A stretch of DNA of 64,000 nt from Pseudomonas sp. LBUM920 (GTDB lineage: Bacteria; Pseudomonadota; Gammaproteobacteria; Pseudomonadales; Pseudomonadaceae). The notes beneath the pieces were generated by a model. That model searched no databases, was not told the DNA's origin, and saw only the letters and a program-made list of their open reading frames with translations. The number at the start of each line of letters is the position of its first letter. Within the stretch, counting starts at the first letter, position 1. A program made the translations under genes and the position numbers. Below, in pieces: positions 8,679-17,722 of the stretch. The stretch is taken from the NCBI RefSeq assembly GCF_003852315.1, contig NZ_CP027762.1, positions 5,933,501 through 5,997,500 of the forward strand, given 5' to 3'.

Positions 8679-10457
8679 TTAGAACAGTGCCTCATCCAGC
8701 AAAAACAGTGATTCGCTACCGGCTTTTACCGACGCACTCAGCGAATGGATACGCGGCAGCAGGCGCGCAAAGTAGAAACGCGCCGTGCCCAGCTTGCTCG
8801 CGTAGAAGTCTTCCTCCGACTCTTTGCCCCACGCAGCCTTCGCCATGCGGGCCCACATATAGGCGTACGCCATGTAGCCAAAGGCGTGCAGGTATTCCAC
8901 CGACGCTGCACCGATTTCATTCGGGTTAGTCTTGGCGCGGTCCAGCACCCAGGCAGTCAACTCATCCAGGTTGTCCACCGCCGCGCTCAGCGGACGGGTG
9001 AACTCACCCAGTTGGGCGCCCGCGGTGGCAATGAACTGACGGATCTCGTCAGCGAACAAGGTATAGAACGCGCCGTTGCTGCCGACAATCTTGCGGCCCA
9101 TCAAGTCCAGCGCCTGAATGCCGTTGGTGCCTTCGTAGATCTGAGTGATGCGCACATCACGCACCAGTTGCTCCTGGCCCCACTCGCGAATGTAGCCGTG
9201 GCCGCCAAACACTTGCTGACCGAGCACGGTGGTTTCCAGGCCCAGGTCGCTGAGGAACGCCTTGGCGACGGGCGTCAACAGTGCCACCAGATTGTCCGCA
9301 CGCTCACGGGCGGCGGCGTCCTCGCTGAACTTGGCGATGTCCAATTGCGTTGCCACGTACGTGGAGAACGCGCGACCGCCTTCATTCGCAGCCTTCATGG
9401 TCAGCAGCATACGGCGCACGTCCGGATGCACGATGATCGGGTCGGCCACTTTGTCTTTAGCCTGGGCGCCGGTCGGTGCGCGGCTTTGCAGGCGATCACG
9501 CGCATATTCGATCGCGTTCTGATAAGAGCGCTCGCCGGATGCCAGCCCCTGGATACCCACCCCCAGACGCTCGTAATTCATCATGGTGAACATCGCCGCC
9601 AACCCACGGTTCGGCTCGCCCACCAGGTAACCCACGGCTTCGTCGAAGTTCATCACGCAGGTCGCAGACGCCTGGATGCCCATCTTGTGTTCGATCGAGC
9701 CACAGCTCACCGGGTTACGCGCGCCCAGGCTGCCGTCGGCATTGACCATGAACTTGGGGACCAGGAACAGCGAGATGCCTTTGGGACCGGCCGGCGCATC
9801 CGGCAGCTTGGCAAGCACCAGATGGATAATGTTTTCGGTGAGGTCGTGTTCGCCACCGGTGATGAAGATCTTGGTGCCGCTGATGGTGTAGGAACCGTCC
9901 GCCTGCGGCTCAGCCTTGGTGCGGATAATTCCCAGGTCGGTGCCCGCGTGTGCTTCAGTCAGGCACATGGAGCCGGCCCACTCGCCGGAATACATCTTCG
10001 GCAAGTAGGTGGCCTTGAGTGCTTCACTGGCGTGAGTGTTGATCGACACGCAGGCGCCAGAGGTCAGCATCGGGTACAGGCCGAACGCCAGGCTCGACGA
10101 GTTGATCATTTCCTCGACCTGGGCCGACACCGCCTTGGGCATGCCCATGCCGCCAAAGACAGGGTCGCCGCCTACACCCACCCAGCCACCTTCGGCGTAG
10201 GTTTTGTAGGCCTGGGGGAAACCATCCGGCGTACTGACCACGGTATCGGCCCAACGGCAGCCTTGCTCGTCGCCATTGCGGCTCAGCGGTGCGATGGATT
10301 TGGCAGTGACCTTGCCGGCTTCCTCAAGGATCGCCTCGACGGTTTCGGCATCCACGGTGTCTGCCAATGCCGGCAATTGGGCCCAAGTCGTGGCGACCTC
10401 AAAGACTTCGTTGAGGACGAAGCGCATATCACGCAGCGGCGCTTTGTAATCAGCCAT
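8679..10457 (-). CDS. Acyl-CoA dehydrogenase with C-terminal extension (paralogue 1)
   Basis: FAD-dependent acyl-CoA dehydrogenase, 592 residues, of the long form with an extra C-terminal helical domain. It introduces the alpha-beta double bond in fatty acyl-CoA. Seen: N-terminal MADYKAPLRDMRFVLNEVFE signature, flavin-contact MCLTEAHAGTDLG at about 164-176, and the catalytic glutamate in YEGTNGIQALD (Glu442). It is one of three relatives in this region (10718-12487 and 15857-17662), which matches the PA0506-0508 cluster as I recall it from P. aeruginosa. Chain-length preference cannot be assigned from sequence. Confidence 0.93.
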   Translation of the reverse strand: MADYKAPLRDMRFVLNEVFEVATTWAQLPALADTVDAETVEAILEEAGKVTAKSIAPLSRNGDEQGCRWADTVVSTPDGFPQAYKTYAEGGWVGVGGDPVFGGMGMPKAVSAQVEEMINSSSLAFGLYPMLTSGACVSINTHASEALKATYLPKMYSGEWAGSMCLTEAHAGTDLGIIRTKAEPQADGSYTISGTKIFITGGEHDLTENIIHLVLAKLPDAPAGPKGISLFLVPKFMVNADGSLGARNPVSCGSIEHKMGIQASATCVMNFDEAVGYLVGEPNRGLAAMFTMMNYERLGVGIQGLASGERSYQNAIEYARDRLQSRAPTGAQAKDKVADPIIVHPDVRRMLLTMKAANEGGRAFSTYVATQLDIAKFSEDAAARERADNLVALLTPVAKAFLSDLGLETTVLGQQVFGGHGYIREWGQEQLVRDVRITQIYEGTNGIQALDLMGRKIVGSNGAFYTLFADEIRQFIATAGAQLGEFTRPLSAAVDNLDELTAWVLDRAKTNPNEIGAASVEYLHAFGYMAYAYMWARMAKAAWGKESEEDFYASKLGTARFYFARLLPRIHSLSASVKAGSESLFLLDEALF

Positions 10458-10592
10458 GGCAAACCTCGTGAGAACGTGAAAAGTAAGTCGGTAGGATCGG
10501 TTTTACAGGCTCCGAGTGTACCCGAACAACTTTTCAGACACATAGGGTCCGTTCGTGACTATTAAGTATTTATAAGTCACGCAAAGATCTAA

Positions 10593-10679
10593 TGCAGGAG
10601 CTGGCTTGCCTGCGATGGCATCACCGCCGTTTCACTGACCCACCGAGGTGACTGCATCGCAGGCACGCCAGCTCCCACA
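10593..10679. repeat. REPIN (GAGCTGGCTTGCCTGCGAT type)
   Basis: Two inverted REP arms (10593-10618 and 10654-10679) around about 35 bases, between two acyl-CoA dehydrogenase genes. The arms are slightly degenerate (TGCAGGAG in place of TGTGGGAG). The rest of the 260-base gap shows no gene. Confidence 0.85.
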
Positions 10680-10717
10680 CAAGCCCGCACACAGTTACCT
10701 GCAGAACAATCAGCCGC

Positions 10718-12487
10718 CTACAGTGCAAACAACTGAGCAGGCAGGCTCATCAGGCACTCGCTGCCCGCCTCCACCGCAGCCCGGTGCGTGGCCGTGCGCG
10801 GCAGCAAACGCTTGAAGTAGAAGTCGCAGGTCGCCAACTTAGCCTGGGCAAACTCGGTGTCGTCCTGTGCTTGAGCCGCTATCGCCATACGCAACCACAG
10901 GTAGGCCAGGATCACGTAACCGCTGTACATCAAGTAATCCACAGCCGCCGCGCCCACTTCGTCGGGGTTTTTCATGGCGGCCATGCCGACCTTCATTGTC
11001 AGCTCGCCCCATTGCTGGTTCAGTTGATCGAGTTGCGCCACATGGGCCTTGAGCTGCGGGTGCTCGGCATTTGCCGCGCAGAATTTATGCACGATTTTGG
11101 TAAAACCACGCAGCAGCTTGCCCTGGCTACCTAACACCTTGCGCCCCAGTAGGTCGAGCGCCTGGATGCCATTGGTGCCTTCATAGATCGGCGCGATCCG
11201 CGCATCCCGTGCCAGCTGTTCCATGCCCCATTCGCGAATATAGCCGTGACCGCCGAATACCTGCATGCCGTGGTTGGTCACCTCCAGGCCCGTGTCGGTC
11301 ATAAAGGCTTTGCAGATCGGCGTGAGAAACGCCAACAGGTCTTCAGCCTCCTGGCGCTGGCCCGCGTCGTTGCTCAGGTGCGCGGTGTCGAGCAATTGCG
11401 CGGTGAAATACGCCAGCGCGCGGTTGCCTTCGTTGAAAGCTTTCATGGTCAGCAACATGCGGCGAACATCAGCGTGCACGATGATGGGGTCGGCGGCCTT
11501 TTCCGGGGCTTTGGCGCCGGTCAGCGAGCGCATTTGCAGGCGATCATTGGCGTATTTGACCGCGCCCTGGAAGCTCGCCTCGCCATTGCACAGGCCCTGC
11601 ATGCCAGTCCCCAGCCGTGCGTGGTTCATCATGGTGAACATGCAGTTGAGGCCTTTATTCGCCTCACCAATCAGAAACCCCTTGGCACCGTCGAAGTTGA
11701 GCACGCACGTGGCCGAGGCCTTGATGCCCATCTTGTGCTCGATGGAGCCGCAGTGCACCGCGTTGCGCTCACCCGAGTCGGCATGGAACTTGGGCACGAT
11801 AAACAGCGAGATACCTTTGGTGCCCGCCGGCGCATCCGGCAGTTTGGCCAGCACCAAGTGGATGATGTTCGCACTCAGGTCATGCTCGCCGGCCGAGATG
11901 AAGATCTTGCTGCCGGTGACCGCATAACTGCCGTCGGCCTGGGGCACGGCGCGGGTCTTGATCAGCCCCAGATCGGTGCCGCAGTGGGCTTCGGTCAGGC
12001 ACATGGTGCCGGTCCATTCGCCGGCGGTGAGTTTGGTCAGGTAGGTGGCTTTCTGCTCCTCGGTGCCATGGGCGTGGATCGCCGACATTGCGCCATGGGT
12101 CAGCCCCGGGTACATGCCCCAGGACGTGTTGCTGGAGCCGATCATTTCGCTCAACACCAGCCCCAGCGAGTGCGGCAAGCCTTGCCCACCGTAGGCGGGG
12201 TCCGCTGCCACGCCGTGCCAGCCGCCTTCCACGTACTGGGCGAAAGCTTGCTTGAAGCCCTTGGGTGTGGTGACCACGCCATTATCGAAATGGCAGCCTT
12301 CCTCATCGCCGCTGCGATTAAGCGGCGCAAGCACGTTTTCGCAGAATTTGGCGCCTTCTTCGAGGATCGCACTGACCATATCCGGGCTGGCGTCTGTGGC
12401 GCCGAGGGCCGTGTAGTGGCCGTGGAAATCAAACACGTTGTCGATCAGAAAGCGCATGTCGCGCAGGGGAGCTTTGTAGTCAGGCAT
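10718..12487 (-). CDS. Acyl-CoA dehydrogenase with C-terminal extension (paralogue 2)
   Basis: Second long-form acyl-CoA dehydrogenase, 589 residues from the ATG at 12487 (MPDYKAPLRDMRF), chosen because GGAG lies 8 bases upstream and the N-terminus then matches its paralogues; an in-frame start at 12544 adds 19 non-homologous residues. It has MCLTEAHCGTDLG for flavin contact and the catalytic Glu in YEGTNGIQALDLLGRK. Fatty-acid beta-oxidation role is inferred from family. Confidence 0.92.
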   Translation of the reverse strand: MPDYKAPLRDMRFLIDNVFDFHGHYTALGATDASPDMVSAILEEGAKFCENVLAPLNRSGDEEGCHFDNGVVTTPKGFKQAFAQYVEGGWHGVAADPAYGGQGLPHSLGLVLSEMIGSSNTSWGMYPGLTHGAMSAIHAHGTEEQKATYLTKLTAGEWTGTMCLTEAHCGTDLGLIKTRAVPQADGSYAVTGSKIFISAGEHDLSANIIHLVLAKLPDAPAGTKGISLFIVPKFHADSGERNAVHCGSIEHKMGIKASATCVLNFDGAKGFLIGEANKGLNCMFTMMNHARLGTGMQGLCNGEASFQGAVKYANDRLQMRSLTGAKAPEKAADPIIVHADVRRMLLTMKAFNEGNRALAYFTAQLLDTAHLSNDAGQRQEAEDLLAFLTPICKAFMTDTGLEVTNHGMQVFGGHGYIREWGMEQLARDARIAPIYEGTNGIQALDLLGRKVLGSQGKLLRGFTKIVHKFCAANAEHPQLKAHVAQLDQLNQQWGELTMKVGMAAMKNPDEVGAAAVDYLMYSGYVILAYLWLRMAIAAQAQDDTEFAQAKLATCDFYFKRLLPRTATHRAAVEAGSECLMSLPAQLFAL

Positions 12488-12577
12488 GGCGATGTCTCCG
12501 GCAGCAGATGGTTTAAACCTACTGCCGGCCACGGTCTCGGACAATCACTGTAGAACCGCTGAATACGTCGCCATCAC

Positions 12578-13912
12578 TCAACCGGCAGCACTCGCCATGC
12601 GCACCGCGCCACGCCGGGTTTGCCCGGCCGCGACCACGCAGTTACGCCCGGCGCCCTTGGCGGCATAAAGCGCCTCGTCGGCGGATTTGAGCACTTCTTC
12701 CGGAGTGCGCTGTTCGGCCTGGCGCTCGGCCACACCGATGCTGACGGTTACCGAAACACTCGACGCGCCGCTGCCCGCGCGGCGTTGGCGGCCCTGCTGG
12801 TCGTCATGAGGGCGGTCGGGGTTGCGCAGCTTGATGTCGTAGTGGGCGATGATCTCGCGAATTTCTTCGAGGTGCGGCATGCACTCATCCAGCGTCTTGC
12901 CGGCGAAGACCACCGCAAACTCTTCACCGCCGTAGCGGTAGGCACGCCCGCCGCCATTGACCTTGGAGAGCTTGCTGGCGACCAGGCGCAATACCTGGTC
13001 GCCGACGTCATGACCGTGGGTGTCGTTGAAACGCTTGAAGTGATCGACGTCACTCATCGCCAGCACATAGTTGCGGCCCAGGCGCTGCATGCGTTCGTTG
13101 AGCGCGCGGCGGCCCGGCAAGCCGGTCAGTTCGTCACGGAAGGCCATTTGATACGCCTCATGCGCCACGCCCGCGGCGATCATCAGCATCACCTGGCTGC
13201 ACATGATGTTCAGGGTAAAGGGCAGGATAAAGGTCTGCGGCAACATCCAGAACAGCCCGAGCAAGCCAACCAGTTGCGCGGCATGCAACGGGCGCGGCTG
13301 ATACCAGTACTGCGCCGCCAGGGTGACAAATCCAATCAGGAACATGGGGTACGACAGCTGGATCAGGCTCATCCAGCTGCCGTGCAAGGCCGGCCAGCGA
13401 ATCTCCGCCAGCCAGCTCAACAGGGCTTGCGGGAAGCTTTGCTCAAGCGCCAGGGCCACGCTGCCGACCGCGATGAGCACGGCGCAACGGGCCACGAAAT
13501 CGCGAAACAGGTGGGTTTTCTCCTGCCACAGCGCGTAGATACTGAACAATAACGGCAGCAACAGGCAGCACAGATGAAACACCACCGCCGCGTCTTCCCG
13601 GACTCGGCCATTGTCGCGGTAGTAATCGGTCTGGGTGTCCAACAGGAAATAAACGACGTACACCGTGATCATCAGAAACAGTTCACGCTGGCGCCGATAC
13701 ACCGCGCAATACGAGCCGCCCAGCAGCAGCACCAAGGTCGGCAGCACGTTGAAGAGCGAGGTGAAGAACACATTGAGGTCCTTCACGTACGCAGCCGACA
13801 GCCCCGCCAGCAGTAACAGCAGTGAAGGTAGGAAATGACTGAAACGTACAGCGGACGCGCGTGACAAGGGTAAAGCTCCGACCCACTCAAAAAGATGGCA
13901 CAGTGCCTTCAC
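12578..13912 (-). CDS. Membrane-bound diguanylate cyclase (GGDEF)
   Basis: Membrane protein of about 444 residues that should make cyclic di-GMP. The N-terminal half has about six hydrophobic helices. The C-terminal half is a GGDEF domain with DVDHFKRFNDTHGHDVGDQVL for metal and nucleotide binding and an intact GGEEF active site. The RxxD inhibitory site expected just before GGEEF is absent (sequence NGGGRAYRYGGEEF). A polar insertion of about 25 residues precedes the VTVSIGVAE strand. The start is uncertain: GTG at 13912 lacks a clear ribosome site, whereas a TTG at 13867 has GGAG 8 bases upstream. It shares its upstream region with the divergent gene at 14185. Confidence 0.9.
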   Translation of the reverse strand: MKALCHLFEWVGALPLSRASAVRFSHFLPSLLLLLAGLSAAYVKDLNVFFTSLFNVLPTLVLLLGGSYCAVYRRQRELFLMITVYVVYFLLDTQTDYYRDNGRVREDAAVVFHLCCLLLPLLFSIYALWQEKTHLFRDFVARCAVLIAVGSVALALEQSFPQALLSWLAEIRWPALHGSWMSLIQLSYPMFLIGFVTLAAQYWYQPRPLHAAQLVGLLGLFWMLPQTFILPFTLNIMCSQVMLMIAAGVAHEAYQMAFRDELTGLPGRRALNERMQRLGRNYVLAMSDVDHFKRFNDTHGHDVGDQVLRLVASKLSKVNGGGRAYRYGGEEFAVVFAGKTLDECMPHLEEIREIIAHYDIKLRNPDRPHDDQQGRQRRAGSGASSVSVTVSIGVAERQAEQRTPEEVLKSADEALYAAKGAGRNCVVAAGQTRRGAVRMASAAG

Positions 13913-13933
13913 TGCGCACAGTTAAGCACATTC

Positions 13934-13953
13934 AATGTGAGGTGTATCACATT
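13934..13953. promoter_or_regulatory. CRP/Vfr-type dyad upstream of the diguanylate cyclase
   Basis: AATGTGAGGTGTATCACATT is a dyad with perfect 7-bp arms and contains TGTGA-N6-TCACA, the core of the CRP/Vfr site. Its centre is 31 bases from the annotated cyclase start (76 from the alternative TTG). Binding by Vfr is inference. Confidence 0.6.
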
Positions 13954-14061
13954 GCCATCACTTTAACGGCCGCTCGGCCTAATCCCTGAGTGTTGCGCTG
14001 CGGTTTTTTTTACATGCCATTGCGCAATAAAAGAGGCGGATGCAATGCGCAGGCCACCTTG

Positions 14062-14108
14062 TACTGTCAGTTATGACAGTAGTCGTCGAGGGAATTGGCA
14101 TGTTTACT
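14062..14108 (+). promoter_or_regulatory. Lux-box-like dyad plus -10 of the gene at 14185
   Basis: Dyad TACTGTCAGTTATGACAGTA (14062-14081) has 8-bp arms and fits CT-N12-AG. After 19 bases comes TGTTTACT (14101-14108), whose TTTACT would be the -10. That places the dyad near -43, the position used by LuxR-type activators. The same layout precedes the gene at 32443. Confidence 0.55.
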
Positions 14109-14184
14109 TGCGCGTACCACTCAATACCGCCCAGCGAGTATTCGGGACAGGGAGTGTCCCTTAAACACGATGGGAGTGACCCTC

Positions 14185-15780
14185 ATGGAAACCTTGGTAT
14201 CCGAACTCGTGAGCACCAGCTCTCAGTTCCTGATTCGTAACGCAATACCCGCGCTGCCGCCCCTGATCGTGGTGGATGCTCTGCCCGGGACGGGCGGCAT
14301 GGTGCCTCTGACGACGGCTGAACGTGACCTGCGCATTCGGATTCCAGCGTTGCCGCAGCCCGGGCCTGCCGGGGCCCAGCCCACTATCCGGGTGTACGCC
14401 GAACTGCCCCCGCCGCATGAACACCAAGTCATCGCCTACCTCCGGTTGCCGTCTTACCCCACAGCAGACATTGAGATGCCAGTGCCGCGCCGCTTCGTGA
14501 GCAGTGAGGGCGATTATCTGCTGACCTACATCCTGGAAGCCGGCGACAACGTGCTGTGTGCCACTGCCAGCACGCCGCTGCGGGTGCATAAAACGCCACC
14601 TTTTGGTTACCTGACCATCACACCGCCAGCCCCGCTGCTGCCATTGAACCTGGCGACTGCGATGATTACCGAAGAGTATCTGGCCAGCAATGACCCGGTT
14701 GTCTTCCGGATTCCCGAGCACGCAGAGATCAACACCCAGGTCGCGCTGAGGGTCATTCCCTACTACGGCATTACCGACCGGCACATGCAGTTTCCGTTTG
14801 CACTTCCGGGCCCTGTTACCTTGCCCGACTATCCGGCCCCGCGCGTGCTCTCCATACCGGCCTCCGTGATTCGCGAACGCGGCAACGGCCTCATGCAACT
14901 GACCTATCGCTTCCTGGACCGACTGGGCAACCGCTCTCGTGATTCGTTGATTCTGGAACTCAGGGTCGCGCTGCAACTGACCCCTTCAAACATTGCCGCT
15001 CCGCGCGTGACACAGGCGATTGCGCCCGACAACACGGTGACTCAGGCCGATATCGACCTGAGCGGGCAAGGCGGGATGGAGGTTTGGCTGGACAGTGTCA
15101 CCAATTTGCAGATCAACGACGCTGTGGCCGTTGTCGTGGGCACGAATACCGTCTTGGCGCCACCTGTGGTTTACGTGGGCCAACCACTGCCGCTGCGCCT
15201 TGTGATCACGACGGCGCAATTACTGGCCATCCTTCCGGGCGCCGCCAGCAACAACACGCCCACCCAGATAAAATTCCGGATCACCCGGGGGACCACCTTC
15301 GTGGAGGGACCTACCAGGAATATCATCCTGAACTTCTCGCCGTTGATGACGCTGGCGCAGCCGCAGGTGCTGAACCTTATCGGCGGCAATCTCACCTGCG
15401 CCTCGCCACAGCCTACGAGCCTGACCTTTCTAAACCGGTCTATCGGTGTATTTATCCCGCCCTCTGCGCTGTTGCGTGCCAACACGGCGGGAACATTGAC
15501 GTGCGTAATGAGCCGTCAGGATGACGGTTCAATCCCCATTGCGCCCCCACTGACGTTCCCGATTGTGTGGGCTGCCTCGGCTTCCACCACCGGGCAAACC
15601 GTGTACCTGCAGTATTCGGCCACCATGCGGGTGATCGGCAGGGGCATCATGTACCTCAGCTACACGACGCAGAATGCCGCCGGGCAATTGCTTCAGTCGC
15701 CACCGACGGACATTCCAGTCAGGGGCGTTTTGCCGGGCAACACCTATTGCGACGGCGCGCCTTTTATCCCGACACCTTAA
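14185..15780 (+). CDS. Hypothetical protein with Ig-like beta-sandwich repeats
   Basis: Unrecognised 531-residue protein. I chose ATG 14185 because GGGAG lies 8 bases upstream. It has no signal peptide or membrane segment. The sequence is rich in beta-strand patterns typical of Ig-like repeats in large Pseudomonas hypothetical proteins: segments such as LTYRFLDRLGNRSRDSLIL followed by a Pro-rich linker and a GGMEVWLDS/INDAVAVVVG block. There appear to be three or four domains of 100-150 residues. Function unknown. It is preceded by a lux-box-like promoter and ends at a strong terminator, so it is probably a single-gene transcript. It sits between two acyl-CoA dehydrogenase genes and looks like an insertion into that cluster. 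Confidence 0.75.
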   Translation: METLVSELVSTSSQFLIRNAIPALPPLIVVDALPGTGGMVPLTTAERDLRIRIPALPQPGPAGAQPTIRVYAELPPPHEHQVIAYLRLPSYPTADIEMPVPRRFVSSEGDYLLTYILEAGDNVLCATASTPLRVHKTPPFGYLTITPPAPLLPLNLATAMITEEYLASNDPVVFRIPEHAEINTQVALRVIPYYGITDRHMQFPFALPGPVTLPDYPAPRVLSIPASVIRERGNGLMQLTYRFLDRLGNRSRDSLILELRVALQLTPSNIAAPRVTQAIAPDNTVTQADIDLSGQGGMEVWLDSVTNLQINDAVAVVVGTNTVLAPPVVYVGQPLPLRLVITTAQLLAILPGAASNNTPTQIKFRITRGTTFVEGPTRNIILNFSPLMTLAQPQVLNLIGGNLTCASPQPTSLTFLNRSIGVFIPPSALLRANTAGTLTCVMSRQDDGSIPIAPPLTFPIVWAASASTTGQTVYLQYSATMRVIGRGIMYLSYTTQNAAGQLLQSPPTDIPVRGVLPGNTYCDGAPFIPTP

Positions 15781-15802
15781 GCGCTGCGTTGCTGGCCCCC
15801 AC

Positions 15803-15839
15803 AAAAAAGCCGCCGCTCCCGAAAGAGCGGCGGCTTTTT
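15803..15839. terminator. Bidirectional terminator
   Basis: Stem GCCGCCGCTC/GAGCGGCGGC with loop CCGAAA, flanked by six A and five T, between the convergent genes at 14185 and 15857. It can serve both strands. Confidence 0.92.
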
Positions 15840-15856
15840 CATGAACCCGCCGAGGC

Positions 15857-17662
15857 TTAGTAGCCCAGGTCGAAGTTCTCTTCTTTCATGTCCATCAGGT
15901 TGTTGGCGCCCGACAGCATGGTTGCAACGTGAGTGCGGGTACGCGGCAGAATGCGCTGGAAGTAGAAGCGCGCGGTCTGCAGCTTGGCGGTGTAAAACGC
16001 CTCTTCGGTGGTGCCGGCCGCCAGTTTCTCGGCCGCCAGGCGTGCCATATCGGCCCAGAAGTAAGCCAGGCACGCGTAGCCGGAGTACATCAGGTAATCC
16101 ACCGAAGCAGCACCGACTTCTTCACGGTCTTTCATCGCGGCCATGCCGACCTTCATGGTCAACTCGCCCCATTCCTTGTTCAGTGCAGCCAGCGGTGCGA
16201 CGAACTCTTTGACCGCTTCGTTGCCTTCGTTGGCCTGGCAGAACTTGTGCACGATCTTGGTGAAGCCCTTGAGCGCCTCGCCTTGAGTCATCAACACTTT
16301 ACGGCCGAGCAGGTCCAGCGCCTGGATACCGGTGGTGCCTTCGTACAGCATCGAAATGCGGCTGTCGCGAACGTTCTGCTCCATGCCCCACTCGGCAATG
16401 AAGCCGTGGCCGCCGTAGATTTGCACACCGTGGTTGGCGGATTCAAAACCGACTTCGGTCATGAACGCCTTGGCGATCGGGGTCATGAAGGCCAGCAGGG
16501 CATCGGCCTGCTTCTTCGCTTCGTCGTCGGTACCGTATTTGACGATGTCCACTTGCTTGGCGGTGAAGTACACCATCGCACGGTTGCCTTCGGCGAAGGC
16601 TTTCATGGTCAGCAGCATGCGGCGCACGTCGGGGTGCACGATGATCGGGTCAGCGGCTTTGTCCGGTGCTTTCGGGCCGGTCAGCGAACGCATTTGCAGG
16701 CGATCGCGAGCGTATTTCAGGCCGCCCTGGAAACCGATTTCGGCGTGGGACAAGCCCTGCAGGGCAGTGCCCAGGCGCGCGGTGTTCATAAAGGTGAACA
16801 TGCAGTTCAGGCCTTTGTTCGCCGGGCCGATCAGGAAACCGGTGGCCGCGTCGAAGTTCATCACGCAGGTGGCGTTGCCGTGGATGCCCATCTTGTGTTC
16901 CAGGGAACCACAGGACACCGCGTTGCGCTCGCCAATCGAACCGTCTGCGTTTGGCAGGAATTTGGGCACGATAAACAGCGAAATGCCTTTGGTGCCAGCC
17001 GGTGCGTCCGGGAGGCGGGCCAGCACGATGTGGACGATGTTGTCGGCCATGTCGTGTTCACCGGCCGAGATGAAGATCTTGGTGCCGGAAACTTTGTAGG
17101 AACCGTCGGCCTGAGGCTCGGCCTTGGTGCGCAACATGCCCAGGTCGGTGCCGCAATGGGGTTCGGTCAGGCACATGGTGCCGGTCCACTCGCCCGAGAC
17201 CAGTTTGGTCAGGTAGGCATTTTGCTGCTCAGGGGTGCCGTGCTCGGAGATGGTGTTCATCGCACCGTGCGACAGGCCCGGGTACATGCCCCACGACCAG
17301 TTGGCAGCACCAACCATTTCGCTGACTGCAAGGCCCAGGGATTCCGGCAGGCCTTGGCCGCCGTGCTCCACGTCGTGGGCCAGGCTTGGCCAGCCGCCTT
17401 CAACGAACTGTTTGTAGGCTTCTTTGAAACCCGTCGGGGTCTTAACGCCTGACTCGCTCCAGGTACAGCCTTCGATGTCGCCCACGCGGTTCAACGGTGC
17501 CAGCACTTGCTCACAGAACTTGGCGCCTTCTTCGAGGATGGCGTCAACCATGTCCGGGGTAGCGTCCTGGCAAGCCGGCAGGCTCTGATAGTGCGCTTCA
17601 TAACCGAGCAGTTCGTCACGAACGAAGCGAATATCACGCAAGGGGGCCTTGTAGTCAGGCAT
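15857..17662 (-). CDS. Acyl-CoA dehydrogenase with C-terminal extension (paralogue 3)
   Basis: Third long-form acyl-CoA dehydrogenase, 601 residues from ATG 17662 (MPDYKAPLRDIRF); an in-frame start at 17725 adds 21 unrelated residues. The AGAGG ribosome site is 9 bases from the chosen ATG. The flavin segment MCLTEPHCGTDLG and catalytic Glu in YEGTTGIQALDLLGRK are intact. Two overlapping PsrA-type operators lie about 60-90 bases upstream, suggesting induction by long-chain fatty acids. Minus-strand neighbour of the other two paralogues but separated from them by two unrelated genes. Confidence 0.93.
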   Translation of the reverse strand: MPDYKAPLRDIRFVRDELLGYEAHYQSLPACQDATPDMVDAILEEGAKFCEQVLAPLNRVGDIEGCTWSESGVKTPTGFKEAYKQFVEGGWPSLAHDVEHGGQGLPESLGLAVSEMVGAANWSWGMYPGLSHGAMNTISEHGTPEQQNAYLTKLVSGEWTGTMCLTEPHCGTDLGMLRTKAEPQADGSYKVSGTKIFISAGEHDMADNIVHIVLARLPDAPAGTKGISLFIVPKFLPNADGSIGERNAVSCGSLEHKMGIHGNATCVMNFDAATGFLIGPANKGLNCMFTFMNTARLGTALQGLSHAEIGFQGGLKYARDRLQMRSLTGPKAPDKAADPIIVHPDVRRMLLTMKAFAEGNRAMVYFTAKQVDIVKYGTDDEAKKQADALLAFMTPIAKAFMTEVGFESANHGVQIYGGHGFIAEWGMEQNVRDSRISMLYEGTTGIQALDLLGRKVLMTQGEALKGFTKIVHKFCQANEGNEAVKEFVAPLAALNKEWGELTMKVGMAAMKDREEVGAASVDYLMYSGYACLAYFWADMARLAAEKLAAGTTEEAFYTAKLQTARFYFQRILPRTRTHVATMLSGANNLMDMKEENFDLGY

Positions 17663-17722
17663 AGCGATAAACCTCTGCTGATGTATCTGGGATGAACAAC
17701 CGCGTGGATGCGTCGTGGCGGT

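Noticed and set aside
8745..10565. 606-codon open frame opposite the first acyl-CoA dehydrogenase
   Set aside because: Shadow with the same composition bias; the dehydrogenase has its catalytic residues.
12500..12520. GGTTTAAACC palindrome before the second acyl-CoA dehydrogenase as a PsrA site
   Set aside because: The half-sites are in the opposite order (GTTT before AAAC) from the PsrA consensus.
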